A stretch of 64,000 nucleotides of DNA from an uncultured bacterium (GTDB lineage: Bacteria; Verrucomicrobiota; Kiritimatiellia; CAIKKV01; CAITUY01), in contig CAIVSY010000025.1 of assembly GCA_903908715.1 (NCBI GenBank), positions 51,697 through 115,696 on the forward strand. Direction: 5' to 3'. Of this stretch, positions 54,307 to 63,586 are shown in pieces. Under the pieces are notes generated by a model. It made no database searches, was not told the DNA's origin, and saw nothing but the letters and a program-made list of their open reading frames with translations. Made by a program: the position numbers and the translations under genes. Each line of letters opens with the position of its first letter. Position 1 is the stretch's first letter.

Positions 54307-55227
54307 ATGAGAGTACTGGTCACAGGAGGAGCGGGGTTCATTGGGAGTCACATCGTTGAACATTTTCAAGGGCTTGCCCATGTGCGGGTACTCGACAACC
54401 TTCGCTCCGGTAACCGCAGGAATCTGGATGGCATGGAATATGAATGGATCGGAGGATCTATTATGGATCGCTCCCTCGTTCGTCGTGCGATGGAAGGCGT
54501 GGATTATGTATTTCACTTGGCCGCCATGATCAGCGTGCCGGAGTCGATGCAGAAACCTGTCGAATGCAACGAAATCAACACTACTGGCACCCTGCTCGTT
54601 CTGGAGGAAGCGTCCCGCGCAGGCGTCCGGAAACTTGTTTTCAGCACCTCAGCCGCCATTTACGGCGACAATCCCTCAACCCCGAAATCAGAAACAATGC
54701 TGCCAGAACCAAAGAGCCCCTATGCCATCACCAAGTTGGATGGCGAATACTATTGCTCGATGTTCACCCGCGAAAACCGGCTTCAGACTGCATGCCTTAG
54801 ATATTTCAACGTTTTCGGGCCCAGGCAGGATCCAAAGAGCCAATATGCGGCAGCTGTCCCGATATTCGCTCTCAGGGCCGTCAGGAATGAAGCAATCACA
54901 ATTTATGGCGACGGGGAACAAACCCGGGACTTTATATATGTAAAGGATGTTGTAGCCGCCAATGCCTTCTTTGCCATGTCTTCGACTGCAACCGGCGTGT
55001 TTAATGTAGCCTATGGCAATCGCATTACAATCAATTCCCTTGCTCAGTCAATCTGCAAACTGGTGAATTCCCGTTCAGAAATCCATTATGAGCCTGAACG
55101 CCCCGGAGATGTGAAGCACTCCATGGCATCCGTTGAAAAGCTACGCGTAGCAGGTTTTGTGCCTCGTGGGAATCTCCAGGATGGACTGCGCACTACCCTT
55201 GGATTCTTCAGTAGTCACCGGGAATAA
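54307..55227 (+). CDS. NAD-dependent UDP-sugar epimerase (GalE-like extended SDR)
   Basis: The 306-residue protein has the NAD motif VTGGAGFIGSHIVEH, HLAAMISVPESM, the catalytic Ser in FSTSAAIYGDNP and the Tyr-x3-Lys in SPYAITKLDGEYY. LRYFNVFGPRQDPKSQYAAAVP and GDGEQTRDFIYVKDVV are typical of UDP-glucose/UDP-N-acetylglucosamine 4-epimerases. It would supply nucleotide sugars for envelope glycans. GGAG precedes ATG 54307. Its stop abuts the rsmB stop on the other strand. Substrate (Glc or GlcNAc type) is not settled by the residues I can see. Confidence 0.9.
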   Translation: MRVLVTGGAGFIGSHIVEHFQGLAHVRVLDNLRSGNRRNLDGMEYEWIGGSIMDRSLVRRAMEGVDYVFHLAAMISVPESMQKPVECNEINTTGTLLVLEEASRAGVRKLVFSTSAAIYGDNPSTPKSETMLPEPKSPYAITKLDGEYYCSMFTRENRLQTACLRYFNVFGPRQDPKSQYAAAVPIFALRAVRNEAITIYGDGEQTRDFIYVKDVVAANAFFAMSSTATGVFNVAYGNRITINSLAQSICKLVNSRSEIHYEPERPGDVKHSMASVEKLRVAGFVPRGNLQDGLRTTLGFFSSHRE

Positions 55228-56502
55228 TCATCTCTTCACTAATAGGGCGGCATAAACCCCATCCACCCCATCCACCGGCGGGAAAAGGCTTCTTTGCTGC
55301 CGCAGCTCAAAGTCCGGATTTCCGGATAACCATAAGGCGATCTGATCCTCATTCTCTTCAGGCTCAAGACTGCAGGTGCTGTAGACAATCCGCCCTCCCT
55401 TGCGCAACAGAGAAGCTGCATTTTGCAGTATGCAATGCTGTGTTGCACTCACCCGCCGTATGGCTTCTTCCGTAAAGCGCCAGCGAGCATCCGCGCGGCG
55501 CCGCAACACACCGGTATTTGTACAAGGCACATCCAGCAGGATGGCGTCGAATACCTGACCCATCAAGCCAGGCACAGTCCCCGCCGCAAGGTCCCCCTGG
55601 ACCACCTGCACACCGGCAAGGCCAATCCTCTCGACATTCTCGCGTAACAACATTAACCGATCCTCATGAACATCCATGGCCACCAGACTTTCGCCCCCGC
55701 CCATGCAATCCGCCATCGCCATCAGTTTTCCCCCGGGTGCAGCACAAGCATCCAGAACCCTCTCTCTTGGCTTCAGCCCGAGCATGTTGACGGCCATAAT
55801 TGTGGAAGGATCCTGCACGCTAAACCAACCATCCTCGTAGCCAGGAATATGTATCGGAGCCACCCCTCGCGTCAAAATGACAAAGGCCCCGGGACTGAAG
55901 CCATGCGGTTCGGCACGGACTCCCGATGACGCCAGCCTTTCCAGAAAGTCGTCCAGCTGTATCCGAGAAACATTGACTCGCAAGACAACCTCCGGAGGCA
56001 GATTATTCCATTCGCACAAACGCAACGTCCCCTCCTGGCCAAACTTGCGCACCCAGCGGGAAATCAGCACCTCAGGGTGAGAGGTCTGCACTCCCAAGGA
56101 CTGCAACCTCAGTTCAGCCTTTAGTGCCTCTTTCTCGCGGCATGCCCTGCGGAAAAGCGCATTCGCATAGTCCGCCTGTGCCTGGGGAAAATGGGACTTA
56201 ATGGCAGTCACCGTTTCATTTACCGCAGCGTACGGCTCGACGGAATCCATATCAACAATCTGATATAGGCCCACCATCACATAGGCTCTCAAGGGTAGCG
56301 ACGGCAAGCGGCGAGAACACCTCTTCATCACCCACTCTAACTGTCTCTTACGCTTCACAGTCCCGTAGACCACCTCCATGACAAAAGCCCGATCACACTG
56401 AACGCTTCCCATTACGCGATCCGGAAAGTCATTGCGTTCGATCCAGCGTCGGACAATCTCCGCCGCCACATCGCGCGAGTTGACCCCATGCTGCAAATTC
56501 AC
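55228..56502 (-). CDS. rsmB: 16S rRNA (cytosine-967-C5)-methyltransferase RsmB
   Basis: The 424-residue protein has an N-terminal NusB-like helical domain (about 1-135) and a C-terminal SAM methyltransferase. SAM motif I is LDACAAPGGKLMAMAD, followed by DVPCTNTGVLRRRADARWR. The catalytic and product-release cysteines are in DVPCTNTG and YSTCSLEPEENE. The start is a GTG at 56502 with GGAGG six bases upstream. It overlaps the rlmN stop by four bases (GTGA), so the two rRNA methylases are translationally coupled. RlmN lies upstream on the same strand. Confidence 0.95.
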   Translation of the reverse strand: MNLQHGVNSRDVAAEIVRRWIERNDFPDRVMGSVQCDRAFVMEVVYGTVKRKRQLEWVMKRCSRRLPSLPLRAYVMVGLYQIVDMDSVEPYAAVNETVTAIKSHFPQAQADYANALFRRACREKEALKAELRLQSLGVQTSHPEVLISRWVRKFGQEGTLRLCEWNNLPPEVVLRVNVSRIQLDDFLERLASSGVRAEPHGFSPGAFVILTRGVAPIHIPGYEDGWFSVQDPSTIMAVNMLGLKPRERVLDACAAPGGKLMAMADCMGGGESLVAMDVHEDRLMLLRENVERIGLAGVQVVQGDLAAGTVPGLMGQVFDAILLDVPCTNTGVLRRRADARWRFTEEAIRRVSATQHCILQNAASLLRKGGRIVYSTCSLEPEENEDQIALWLSGNPDFELRQQRSLFPPVDGVDGVYAALLVKR

Positions 56503-57578
56503 AATTCACCTCCGTCAAGAGGTTCCATCTTCGCATCACTTTGCCCACTAGCGGAAAAGCGCCTCCTCAGTTGCCCGCAAGCGGCACTGATGCGGCTCCC
56601 TTTTGACACTCGTACCGTTGCATTGATTCCAGCCTTATTGAGAACACCGGCAAATCGGCTCACCCTCTCTTCCGAAGGAGTCTCTCCCGTGAAACCATCC
56701 ACAGGACTGAGGGGAATCAGATTGACACGGGCAGGCATATTCCGGATCAGGCGCACTAGCGCGTTCGCCAATTCAGGGGAGTCATTGACCCCATTTATAA
56801 GTGTGTATTCAAAAGTAATGATACGCTTCGTGGCAGCGGCATACCTACTGCAGGCTTCCATCAGTTTCGCAATGGGATATACACGGTTGACGGGCATCAG
56901 GCGGTCTCGCAACTCATCCAATGGTGCATGCAAAGAGACGGAAAGCTCCACCTGCAATCCCTCCCCTGACAATCGGTCAATCCCGGGAACAACGCCACTT
57001 GTGCTAATCGTAATGTGCCGGGCACCGATGTTCAGGCCATCCTTTTCGTTAATGATGCGGATGGACTTCAGTACAGCATCATAATTGTCAAATGGCTCAC
57101 CCATGCCCATGTAAACAATGTTGGTCGGGCGCTGACCATAGACAGAAGATCCAAGCATCACTTGCCCCACAATCTCACCCGCCTCCAGGCTCCTGCAGAA
57201 GCCAGACTTCCCACTCGCGCAGAAAGCACAAGCATACCGGCAACCAACTTGGCAGGAAACACACAAGGTACGCCGATCTGCAGACGGGATCAAAACCTCC
57301 TCGATATGCTCGCCATCCCGCAGTTCCGCCAGGATCTTGCGAGTACCGGGAACCAACCCGGAAATCGCGACCGTATTCAGTGGTGCCAATTCATAGCGGG
57401 CTTCCAACTGCCGGCGGAATGAGGCTGGCAGGTTCTGCATCATGGCCCAATTGGTTGCCCTGCGAATGTACAGCCAATGCCAGACTTGCCGAGCCCTGTA
57501 TGCAGGGTGTCCCATGGCTTCACATCCGGCTGATAGCTCATCCGGCAACAACCCATGGATCAACGAGCGTGCGTTCAA
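56499..57578 (-). CDS. rlmN: Dual-specificity 23S rRNA/tRNA adenine-C2 methyltransferase RlmN
   Basis: The 359-residue radical SAM enzyme methylates A2503 of 23S rRNA and A37 of some tRNAs. It shows the N-terminal accessory domain (AYRARQVWHWLYIRRATNWAMM), EEVLIP, and the cluster motif in SCQVGCRYACAFCASG. It also has NIVYMGMGEPFDNYDAVL and the C-terminal catalytic region with VRVSKGSRISAACGQL, which holds the methyl-carrying Cys. The start is a TTG at 57578 after GGGGGC. It is upstream of and coupled to rsmB. It is divergent from the fabI-like gene. Confidence 0.96.
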   Translation of the reverse strand: MNARSLIHGLLPDELSAGCEAMGHPAYRARQVWHWLYIRRATNWAMMQNLPASFRRQLEARYELAPLNTVAISGLVPGTRKILAELRDGEHIEEVLIPSADRRTLCVSCQVGCRYACAFCASGKSGFCRSLEAGEIVGQVMLGSSVYGQRPTNIVYMGMGEPFDNYDAVLKSIRIINEKDGLNIGARHITISTSGVVPGIDRLSGEGLQVELSVSLHAPLDELRDRLMPVNRVYPIAKLMEACSRYAAATKRIITFEYTLINGVNDSPELANALVRLIRNMPARVNLIPLSPVDGFTGETPSEERVSRFAGVLNKAGINATVRVSKGSRISAACGQLRRRFSASGQSDAKMEPLDGGEL

Positions 57579-57675
57579 CTACTGCCCCCTTTCTCTGAGG
57601 CTTTTTCCCATCGTTTTCGAATCACGTCAAGAGATACCACTGAACATCCGCAATGCGCCCGGTGACGATCAGTAA

Positions 57676-57704
57676 TTGATCTTAACTTTGGACACAGGTA
57701 TCCT
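57676..57704 (+). promoter_or_regulatory. Putative sigma-70 promoter of the fabI-like gene
   Basis: TTGATC (57676-57681) and TATCCT (57699-57704) are separated by 17 bases. The implied 5' leader is about 28 bases, with GGAAGGAG before the ATG at 57739. Confidence 0.45.
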
Positions 57705-57738
57705 ACGCGTACGGATCAATGCAGGAAGGAGATGCTCT

Positions 57739-58539
57739 ATGATCGAGACAGGAAAATCGTACCTTGTAATGGGACTCCTTGACCCTCTATCACTCGCATA
57801 TTACATCGGCAGGACCATTGGTGCGCTTGGCGGAAAGGTCATCTATTCAGTACAAAATGAAATCGTCAAGAAGCGCTATCTTGACGCCAGCAAGCTGCTT
57901 TCTCCAGCCGAACGATCCCGTATGGACATTCGTTTTTGCGACATTGCCGATGAACAGCAAGTGGCATCCCTCTTTGCGGAAATCGGCCCACTTGCCGGCG
58001 TTGTACACTCTATTGCGTATGCAAACCCAAGGACCTGCATGGGCCGTGAATTTCACACCGGCTCAATGCCTGACGTTTTGAAATCGTACCAAATCAGCTG
58101 TGCATCGCTGGCGACTGTGACGCAGCACGCTGCCGGCAATATGCCGGATGGTGGCTCCGTAGTGGCACTCTCATTCGACACACATCACGTCTACCCACTT
58201 TATAACTGGATGGGTGTACACAAGGCGGCACTGGAAGCCCTGGTCCGCGCCCTTGCGCGGCGCCACGGGCGGGAACGGATCCGTGTAAATGCCATTTCTT
58301 CCGGTCCTGTAACGACAACTGCGGCAAGCAAGATCCCCGAGTTTGAACATATTGGAAAACTCTGGGAGAACACAAGTCCGATCCCTTGGGACCCCGAGAA
58401 GGACAAACAGGCCGTTGCAAATGCCGTCGTTTTCCTGCTAGGTCCGAATGCCGCAAAGATTACAGGGCAAGTTCTTGCTGTTGATGGTGGAGCCGCCATT
58501 ATGGGCGGTCCTTTGATGCAACACGAGCGTTCTACTTGA
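57739..58539 (+). CDS. fabI: Enoyl-[acyl-carrier-protein] reductase (FabI-like)
   Basis: The 266-residue SDR has the FabI-type N-terminus (GKSYLVMGLLDPLSLAYYIG, matching the GVA..LSIA loop), VVHSIAYANP, the active-site Tyr-x6-Lys in YNWMGVHKAALEA, INAISSGPVTTTAAS and the C-terminal GQVLAVDGGAAIMG. It performs the last reduction in fatty-acid elongation. The similarity is real but divergent; the usual GVASK is replaced by GLLDP. ATG 57739 has GGAAGGAG upstream. A longer frame from 57676 would start inside the predicted promoter. Its 3' end overlaps the convergent dehydrogenase gene by eight bases. Confidence 0.88.
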   Translation: MIETGKSYLVMGLLDPLSLAYYIGRTIGALGGKVIYSVQNEIVKKRYLDASKLLSPAERSRMDIRFCDIADEQQVASLFAEIGPLAGVVHSIAYANPRTCMGREFHTGSMPDVLKSYQISCASLATVTQHAAGNMPDGGSVVALSFDTHHVYPLYNWMGVHKAALEALVRALARRHGRERIRVNAISSGPVTTTAASKIPEFEHIGKLWENTSPIPWDPEKDKQAVANAVVFLLGPNAAKITGQVLAVDGGAAIMGGPLMQHERST

Positions 58540-59731
58540 CCATCAACTGCCCTGGACGCATCACCTTCACAACCCAGGGCAGCCCAAGCCGGCTTAATTC
58601 AGCCATGAAGGGATCCGGGTCGAACTCTTCAACGTTAAACACGCCTGGGGCCTGCCATTTCCCTTGAAGCATCATCATAGCCCCAATAACCGCCGGCACA
58701 CCCGTCGTGTAAGAAATCGCTTGCGCTTTCACTTCCTTCCAGCAGTCGGCATGATCGCAGACATTGTAAATATAAATCCTGCGTCGGCGCCTGTTCTGAA
58801 TGCCTTCGATCATGCAACCAATGTTTGTTTTCCCCGTATAGTTCTTGCCCAATGAAGAGGGTTCCGGCAAGACCGCCTTGAGGAATTTCAGCGGCACAAC
58901 TTCTTTTCCTTCGTACATCACCGGTTTTATCGATGTCATACCGACATTTTCAAGCACCCTTAAATGCGTTAAGTACTGCTGCCCAAAGGTCATCCAAAAG
59001 CGAATTCTTCTCAATCCCTTGATGTTTTTCACGAGTGACTCGAGTTCCTCGTGATACATCAGATACATTTCCTTCGGCCCCACTTCCGGAAAATCGAAAG
59101 CCTGATGGACCGAAAGCGGATCCGTCTCCTTCCATCGCGAATTCTCCCAGAACTTACCCCTCTGGGTGATTTCCCTTATGTTAATCTCCGGGTTGAAGTT
59201 GGTTGCAAACGCCTTGCCGTGAGAACCCGCGTTGCAGTCCATGATATCTACTGTGTGGATTTCGTCGAAATAATGCTTTTGCGCATACGCACAAAATATA
59301 TTCGTGACACCGGGATCGAAACCGCAACCCAACAACGCCATCAACCCAGCCTTCCGAAAACGGCTTCGGTAGGCCCATTGCCACTTATACTCGAACTTTG
59401 CCTTGTTTGGCGGCTCATAATTAGCCGTATCCAGATAGGGTACACCCGTAGCCAGACATGCATCCATGATGGCAAGATCTTGATAGGGAAGAGCCACATT
59501 GATGACAAGATCCGGCTTGAATTTCCTGATTAATCGGATTGTATTTTCAGGTCGATCGGCATCCAGCGAAGCAGTCTGAATCCGCCTCTTGATCTGAGCT
59601 GCAATCGCCTTACACTTTGCTTCCGTTCTACTTGCCAAGCAGATCTGAGAAAACACCCCCGGAATTTGCGCGCATTTATGCGTAACAACGCCACCAACAC
59701 CACCTGCCCCTATGATCAGGACCTTGCTCAT
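58532..59731 (-). CDS. Carboxynorspermidine/carboxyspermidine dehydrogenase (saccharopine dehydrogenase fold)
   Basis: The 399-residue protein has the Rossmann start KVLIIGAGGVGGVVTHKCAQ. The body matches the LYS9-like carboxynorspermidine dehydrogenases: GVPYLDTANYEPP, LLGCGFDPGVTNIFCAY, VDIMDCNAGSHGKAFATNFN, ISYTTGVPAVIGAMMML and the C-terminal GVFNVEEFDPDPFM. It condenses aspartate semialdehyde with a diamine in the alternative spermidine/norspermidine pathway. GGAGG precedes ATG 59731. The decarboxylase partner (nspC), often adjacent, is not in this window. The frame is convergent and overlaps fabI by eight bases. Confidence 0.9.
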   Translation of the reverse strand: MSKVLIIGAGGVGGVVTHKCAQIPGVFSQICLASRTEAKCKAIAAQIKRRIQTASLDADRPENTIRLIRKFKPDLVINVALPYQDLAIMDACLATGVPYLDTANYEPPNKAKFEYKWQWAYRSRFRKAGLMALLGCGFDPGVTNIFCAYAQKHYFDEIHTVDIMDCNAGSHGKAFATNFNPEINIREITQRGKFWENSRWKETDPLSVHQAFDFPEVGPKEMYLMYHEELESLVKNIKGLRRIRFWMTFGQQYLTHLRVLENVGMTSIKPVMYEGKEVVPLKFLKAVLPEPSSLGKNYTGKTNIGCMIEGIQNRRRRRIYIYNVCDHADCWKEVKAQAISYTTGVPAVIGAMMMLQGKWQAPGVFNVEEFDPDPFMAELSRLGLPWVVKVMRPGQLMVK

Positions 59732-59939
59732 ACGACCCCTCCGCTCCAGAAAACCAACAATTCCATGCTTTATAACCGACAATGTCAGACATCCTATACC
59801 GCACCTGCCTGCGCGTCAAATTCCACTAGAATGAATTTCCATCATTTCCTCTTTCAGGATTGTACATCATTCACGACCTTTGATAGTTATCTCAATGCTC
59901 ATATTCATCTAACAGAATCTCTGGTCTTGGAGGGTTGCT

Positions 59940-60611
59940 ATGAAGGCGCTGGATATCGTCCTTGGCGAATCACCTTTTACCCAACTTGTGGATCATGCTC
60001 GAAAGATTCATGCCTGCATCAGCCTTCTGCGCCCGATTGCAGATGCGGTCATCCGTTGCGACACCCGGAGATTGGAAGTATTGCAGCACACGATGTCTGC
60101 AACAGAGTACGAGGCAGACCAGATCAAGGACCAAATCCGCCAGCACCTGCCACGACGGTTTTTTCTTTCTGTAAACAGGGAAGATATCCTGAACTACGTG
60201 CGACAACTGGACCGCATGGCGGATGACGCTGAGGATTTTGCCGTTGTGGCGACGTTCCGCCCAATACAAATGCCGCAGGAATTGCAGACACAGTTCCTGG
60301 CCTTGGTTGACAAAGTCCAGGAGGTCAGTAACGTTTTGCTGGAATTGGCCGAACTTCTTGCTGCACTCGAGAAGGAGGCTTTTGAGGGCCCTAGAGCCGA
60401 AATGGTGCTAAACAAAATTGAGGCTGTTTGCCACATGGAGTGGGAATCGGACAAGATTAGCAGGCAATTCGCACGCCTTTGCTATGCATCTACAGAAATC
60501 GACGCTATCAGCATCATTCTGATGGAAAAGCTCTGCCAGGCATTGACCGGCATTGCCGATCATGCGGAAAACGTCGGAAAGAATCTTAGGCTTATGATTC
60601 TGCGACGATGA
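59940..60611 (+). CDS. DUF47/PhoU-like phosphate transport accessory protein
   Basis: The 223-residue all-helical protein belongs to the PhoU-like DUF47 family (TIGR00153 type). Landmarks are SPFTQLVDHARKIHACISLL, TEYEADQIKDQIRQHLPRRF, REDILNYVRQLDRMADDAEDF and HMEWESDKISRQFAR. These helices carry the acidic metal-binding motifs of PhoU. GGAGG precedes ATG 59940. It lies 21 bases before the PiT transporter, the standard pairing, and probably gates or regulates it. No convincing Pho box was seen upstream. Confidence 0.93.
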   Translation: MKALDIVLGESPFTQLVDHARKIHACISLLRPIADAVIRCDTRRLEVLQHTMSATEYEADQIKDQIRQHLPRRFFLSVNREDILNYVRQLDRMADDAEDFAVVATFRPIQMPQELQTQFLALVDKVQEVSNVLLELAELLAALEKEAFEGPRAEMVLNKIEAVCHMEWESDKISRQFARLCYASTEIDAISIILMEKLCQALTGIADHAENVGKNLRLMILRR

Positions 60612-60632
60612 CAACCCTTGTTGCGCCTACCA

Positions 60633-61898
60633 ATGCAAGATTACCTCATTAATGGTTTGGCGATCGCAACAGGCCTTTACATGGCTTGGAATATTGGCGC
60701 AAATGATGTTGCCAACTCGTTTGGAACTTCCATTGGTTCCCGCACGCTAACCTTTAAGAAGGCCCTGCTGCTCGCGGCGATATTTGAGTTCTGCGGCGCT
60801 TTTTTTTGCGGATCCCATGTAGCTGACACCATTCGAGGGGGTATTGTTTTCCCGGAATTCTTTGTGAATTCCCCGATGGATTTTGCCATAGGTATGCTAT
60901 CTGCACTTCTCGGTGCATCCCTCTGGCTACACTTGGCAACGGCTCTCGGAAAGCCCGTTTCAACAACCCACGCTATTATTGGCGCTGTCGTTGGCTTTGG
61001 GGTAATCAGCCACGGCGTGGATTCCATCCAATGGCACAAGATGACGGGCATTACCTTGAGTTGGTTCATTTCTCCCGTGGTTGGCGGCGTTCTTGGATGG
61101 ATCACCTATCACTTAATCCGGCGATATGTTCTGCGTAGCCATCATCCACTCAAGCAAGCGCGTGTTGTTGTCCCGCTGGGAACCGGCCTCGTGATGGGGA
61201 TCATCGTGCTTTCAGCCTGCAAGGATCTCTTCTTCCGCTTCCTGCCGGACTGCTTCAGCCTCTCAACAAAATGGCTGATCTCATCCGGTGTCGCCTTACT
61301 ATCCGCACTTCTGGCCGGACTGGTCAGCAATGCCATGATATCCACCCGGAGGCCTGTCAACCTTCCGGAAGACGGCTCCGAAACCGATGTGGCAGAACAA
61401 TGGTTTGGATGGCTCCAGATCCTCACCGCATGTTATATGTCATTTGCCCATGGGGCGAATGACGTCGCCAATGCTATCGGTCCTTTGGTGGGTGTGAGCC
61501 AGGCGCTCTCTGGCGCGGTCATAAAGGCCGCGCCCGTCCCTCTATGGATTCTTGGGCTTGGCGCATTGGGAATCGTTGCGGGGCTTGCGATGTATGGGCA
61601 CAAGGTGATTGAAAGTGTCGGGCGGAAAATTACAGAAATAACTCCTACACGTGGGTTCGCCGCTCAGTTTGGAACGGCCACCACCGTCTTGGTCTGTTCG
61701 CTACTGGGCCTGCCAATATCCACAACCTTTGTACTCGTTGGCGCAGTATTAGGTGTGGGGTTGGCACGCGGAGTGGCCGCTATAGACCTGCGCGTGGTGC
61801 GCGGTATTTTCATGTCGTGGCTGATCACTCTGCCAGCATCGGCAATCGGCGCGATTGTGATCTATCGTCTGCTAAAGATAATCCTCCAACTGGTTTAA
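60633..61898 (+). CDS. pit: PiT-family inorganic phosphate transporter
   Basis: This inner-membrane protein of about 421 residues has roughly ten to twelve membrane spans. The two PiT signatures are present: NIGANDVANSFGTSIGS near the N-terminus and FAHGANDVANAIGPLVG at about residue 270. Each is followed by its family match (KPVSTTHAIIGAVVGFG and LPISTTFVLVGAVLGVG). It takes up phosphate with a cation. The hydrophilic central loop sits near residues 240-260. ATG 60633 lacks a clear ribosome site. A TTG at 60618 is the alternative. It follows the DUF47 gene in one operon. Confidence 0.95.
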   Translation: MQDYLINGLAIATGLYMAWNIGANDVANSFGTSIGSRTLTFKKALLLAAIFEFCGAFFCGSHVADTIRGGIVFPEFFVNSPMDFAIGMLSALLGASLWLHLATALGKPVSTTHAIIGAVVGFGVISHGVDSIQWHKMTGITLSWFISPVVGGVLGWITYHLIRRYVLRSHHPLKQARVVVPLGTGLVMGIIVLSACKDLFFRFLPDCFSLSTKWLISSGVALLSALLAGLVSNAMISTRRPVNLPEDGSETDVAEQWFGWLQILTACYMSFAHGANDVANAIGPLVGVSQALSGAVIKAAPVPLWILGLGALGIVAGLAMYGHKVIESVGRKITEITPTRGFAAQFGTATTVLVCSLLGLPISTTFVLVGAVLGVGLARGVAAIDLRVVRGIFMSWLITLPASAIGAIVIYRLLKIILQLV

Positions 61899-61945
61899 GC
61901 AGCACGCAACCCATGCAAAGCGGGCGCCTCTCGACCGTTCAGCAA

Positions 61946-62467
61946 CTAAAGATGTAATTCCTTTTTCAGCCTGCGCAGCTTTGGCGCAATCACCATCTTG
62001 CAGTAAGGGGCATCCCTGTTCCTGGCATAGTAGTCCCGGTGATACTCTTCCGCAGGAAAAAAATCACGAGCAGGTTCAATTGCAGTTACTATGGATGAGG
62101 TATACCGACCGGATTCCTGCATATCCCGTCTGGATGCTTCAGCCTCGGCCATTTGCTCGTCGTCGCAGCAGAAAATAACGGAACGGTACTGTGTTCCAAT
62201 ATCGGCACCTTGCCGATTTAGCGTGGTCGGATCGTGCAGGTTCCAGAATAGCGCAAGCAACTCCGCGTAAGAGACAATCTTCGGGTCAAAGGTTAAGCGG
62301 ACGACTTCTGCATGCCCTGTTTCCCCCGCACAGACTTGGTTATATGTGGGATTGTTCACCTGGCCACCTGAATAGCCCGGTTCAACCATCAACACACCAT
62401 GCTTCTGCCTGAAAACCGTCTCTACGCACCAGAAACACCCCGCCCCGAAAATTGCCTGGGAGCTCAT
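61946..62467 (-). CDS. msrA: Peptide-methionine (S)-S-oxide reductase
   Basis: The 173-residue enzyme repairs oxidised methionine. It has the active-site GAGCFWCVE with its nucleophilic Cys, PGYSGGQVNNPTYNQVCAGETGHAEVV, FWNLHDPTTLNRQGADIGTQYRS and the C-terminal FFPAEEYHRDYY. There is no MsrB fusion and no signal peptide, so it is cytoplasmic. AAGGA lies upstream of ATG 62467. It lies downstream of rsmE on the same strand with a 159-base gap that contains nothing I recognise. Confidence 0.97.
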   Translation of the reverse strand: MSSQAIFGAGCFWCVETVFRQKHGVLMVEPGYSGGQVNNPTYNQVCAGETGHAEVVRLTFDPKIVSYAELLALFWNLHDPTTLNRQGADIGTQYRSVIFCCDDEQMAEAEASRRDMQESGRYTSSIVTAIEPARDFFPAEEYHRDYYARNRDAPYCKMVIAPKLRRLKKELHL

Positions 62468-62626
62468 AGCTGCATCCTTCTATCAGTATCGTATTTGACT
62501 TTCCTTGTGCCGTCACATGAGATTAAGCAAAGCAACATCAGAAGAACTGCAATTGACATAATCAAAATATTTCACCAGTTCACCCGAACAAAGGATTCGT
62601 GCCCTGCGAACTCACAGGCGTCGTTA

Positions 62627-63340
62627 TCAAGCCTGCATAACTCGCCCCAGAAGAAATGGAACAACTTGTTCAACCCTCAGAATTCTTTGCCCTAAGCTAA
62701 CCAACTCAAACTCGCATTCTTCCAACTTGCCAGCCTCATAGCTGGTAAATCCCCCTTCCGGGCCGAACGCGACCATCAAGGGGCCGGGAAGGCTTGCGGG
62801 TACCTGAGCCCGGGCAGCAGGATGCGCCGCAATACGCCGTGCACCCCTGGCTAGCAGCGGCAAGTCATCCTCCATGAAGGGCTTGAAGTGACGATGGAAG
62901 GTAACGTTTGGCGGGATTGTATCCATCGCCTGTTCCAAGGCTAGAACGATTTGTTCATGCAAGAATTCCGGCAACAGGCAGGGGCTTTCCCAATAACCCT
63001 TTTCAACCCGATATGCGCCAATGATTGCCAATCGCTTGACTCCCAGCGTAACTATCGAGCTCAATACACGGCGAAAGCATTTCGGGCGTGGCATGGCAAG
63101 AATAACACTGATATCAAGGGGAACTGGTGGCGGCTCAAGGATCTCAACATCCAGCTCAACCATATCCGCACGTATGCAGGCGACCCTTCCAACGCCGATT
63201 CCACCACCTATTTGCCCCACCCGCAGGGTATAGCCGGGCACTGCTCGGTGCACGTTGACGACGTGCTGTGCTCTGCGTCCGGAAAGACACACACGGGAGG
63301 AGCCACGTAAGTCCGACTGATCATAGAGGATGAGATTCAT
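62627..63340 (-). CDS. rsmE: 16S rRNA (uracil-1498-N3)-methyltransferase RsmE
   Basis: The 237-residue SPOUT-class methylase has an N-terminal PUA-like domain (about 1-65). The C-terminal knot domain shows VILAMPRPKCFRRVLSSIVTLGVKRLAII, LEQAMDTIPPNVTFH, LMVAFGPEGGFTSYEAGKLEE and LVSLGQRILRVEQVV. It methylates the 16S decoding region. Codon-level evidence is clean over the full length. The ribosome site before ATG 63340 is weak. It is followed by msrA on the same strand and lies just beyond the rRNA operon terminator, so read-through from the rRNA promoter is conceivable. Confidence 0.96.
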   Translation of the reverse strand: MNLILYDQSDLRGSSRVCLSGRRAQHVVNVHRAVPGYTLRVGQIGGGIGVGRVACIRADMVELDVEILEPPPVPLDISVILAMPRPKCFRRVLSSIVTLGVKRLAIIGAYRVEKGYWESPCLLPEFLHEQIVLALEQAMDTIPPNVTFHRHFKPFMEDDLPLLARGARRIAAHPAARAQVPASLPGPLMVAFGPEGGFTSYEAGKLEECEFELVSLGQRILRVEQVVPFLLGRVMQA

Positions 63341-63370
63341 AACCGATTCAAATCAACTCGAACACAGGAC

Positions 63371-63403
63371 AAAAAAAAGGGCTTGTACCATTGGCACAAG
63401 CCC
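63371..63403 (-). terminator. Rho-independent terminator of the rRNA operon
   Basis: On the minus strand, GGGCTTGT (63403-63396) pairs with ACAAGCCC (63386-63379) around a nine-base loop, followed by eight Ts (63378-63371). It lies just after the 5S gene. Confidence 0.88.
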
Positions 63404-63411
63404 AAAAATAA

Positions 63412-63527
63412 CCCCGGCAACGCGCTACTCTCCCACGGCTGTTTACCGCAGTACCATCGCCGCAAAGGCCCTTAACTTCCGTGTTCGGTATGGGAACGGG
63501 TGTTACCTCCTCGCCATGGTCACCGGG
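63412..63527 (-). rRNA. rrf: 5S ribosomal RNA
   Basis: On the minus strand the gene starts CCCGGTGACCATGGCGAGGA and ends GAGAGTAGCGCGTTGCCGGGG. It contains the conserved CCGAACACGGAAGTTAAG and complementary ends (CCCGG/CCGGG). It is about 116 nucleotides, with the terminator directly downstream. Confidence 0.93.
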
Positions 63528-63586
63528 AAAAATAAAAACATAGAGATTGGGTATTCAAACACTCACGTCAAAGGCATGAGCTAGAA

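Noticed and set aside
63528..63586. Possible tRNA in the 23S-5S spacer
   Set aside because: The spacer is only about 60 bases and shows no cloverleaf.
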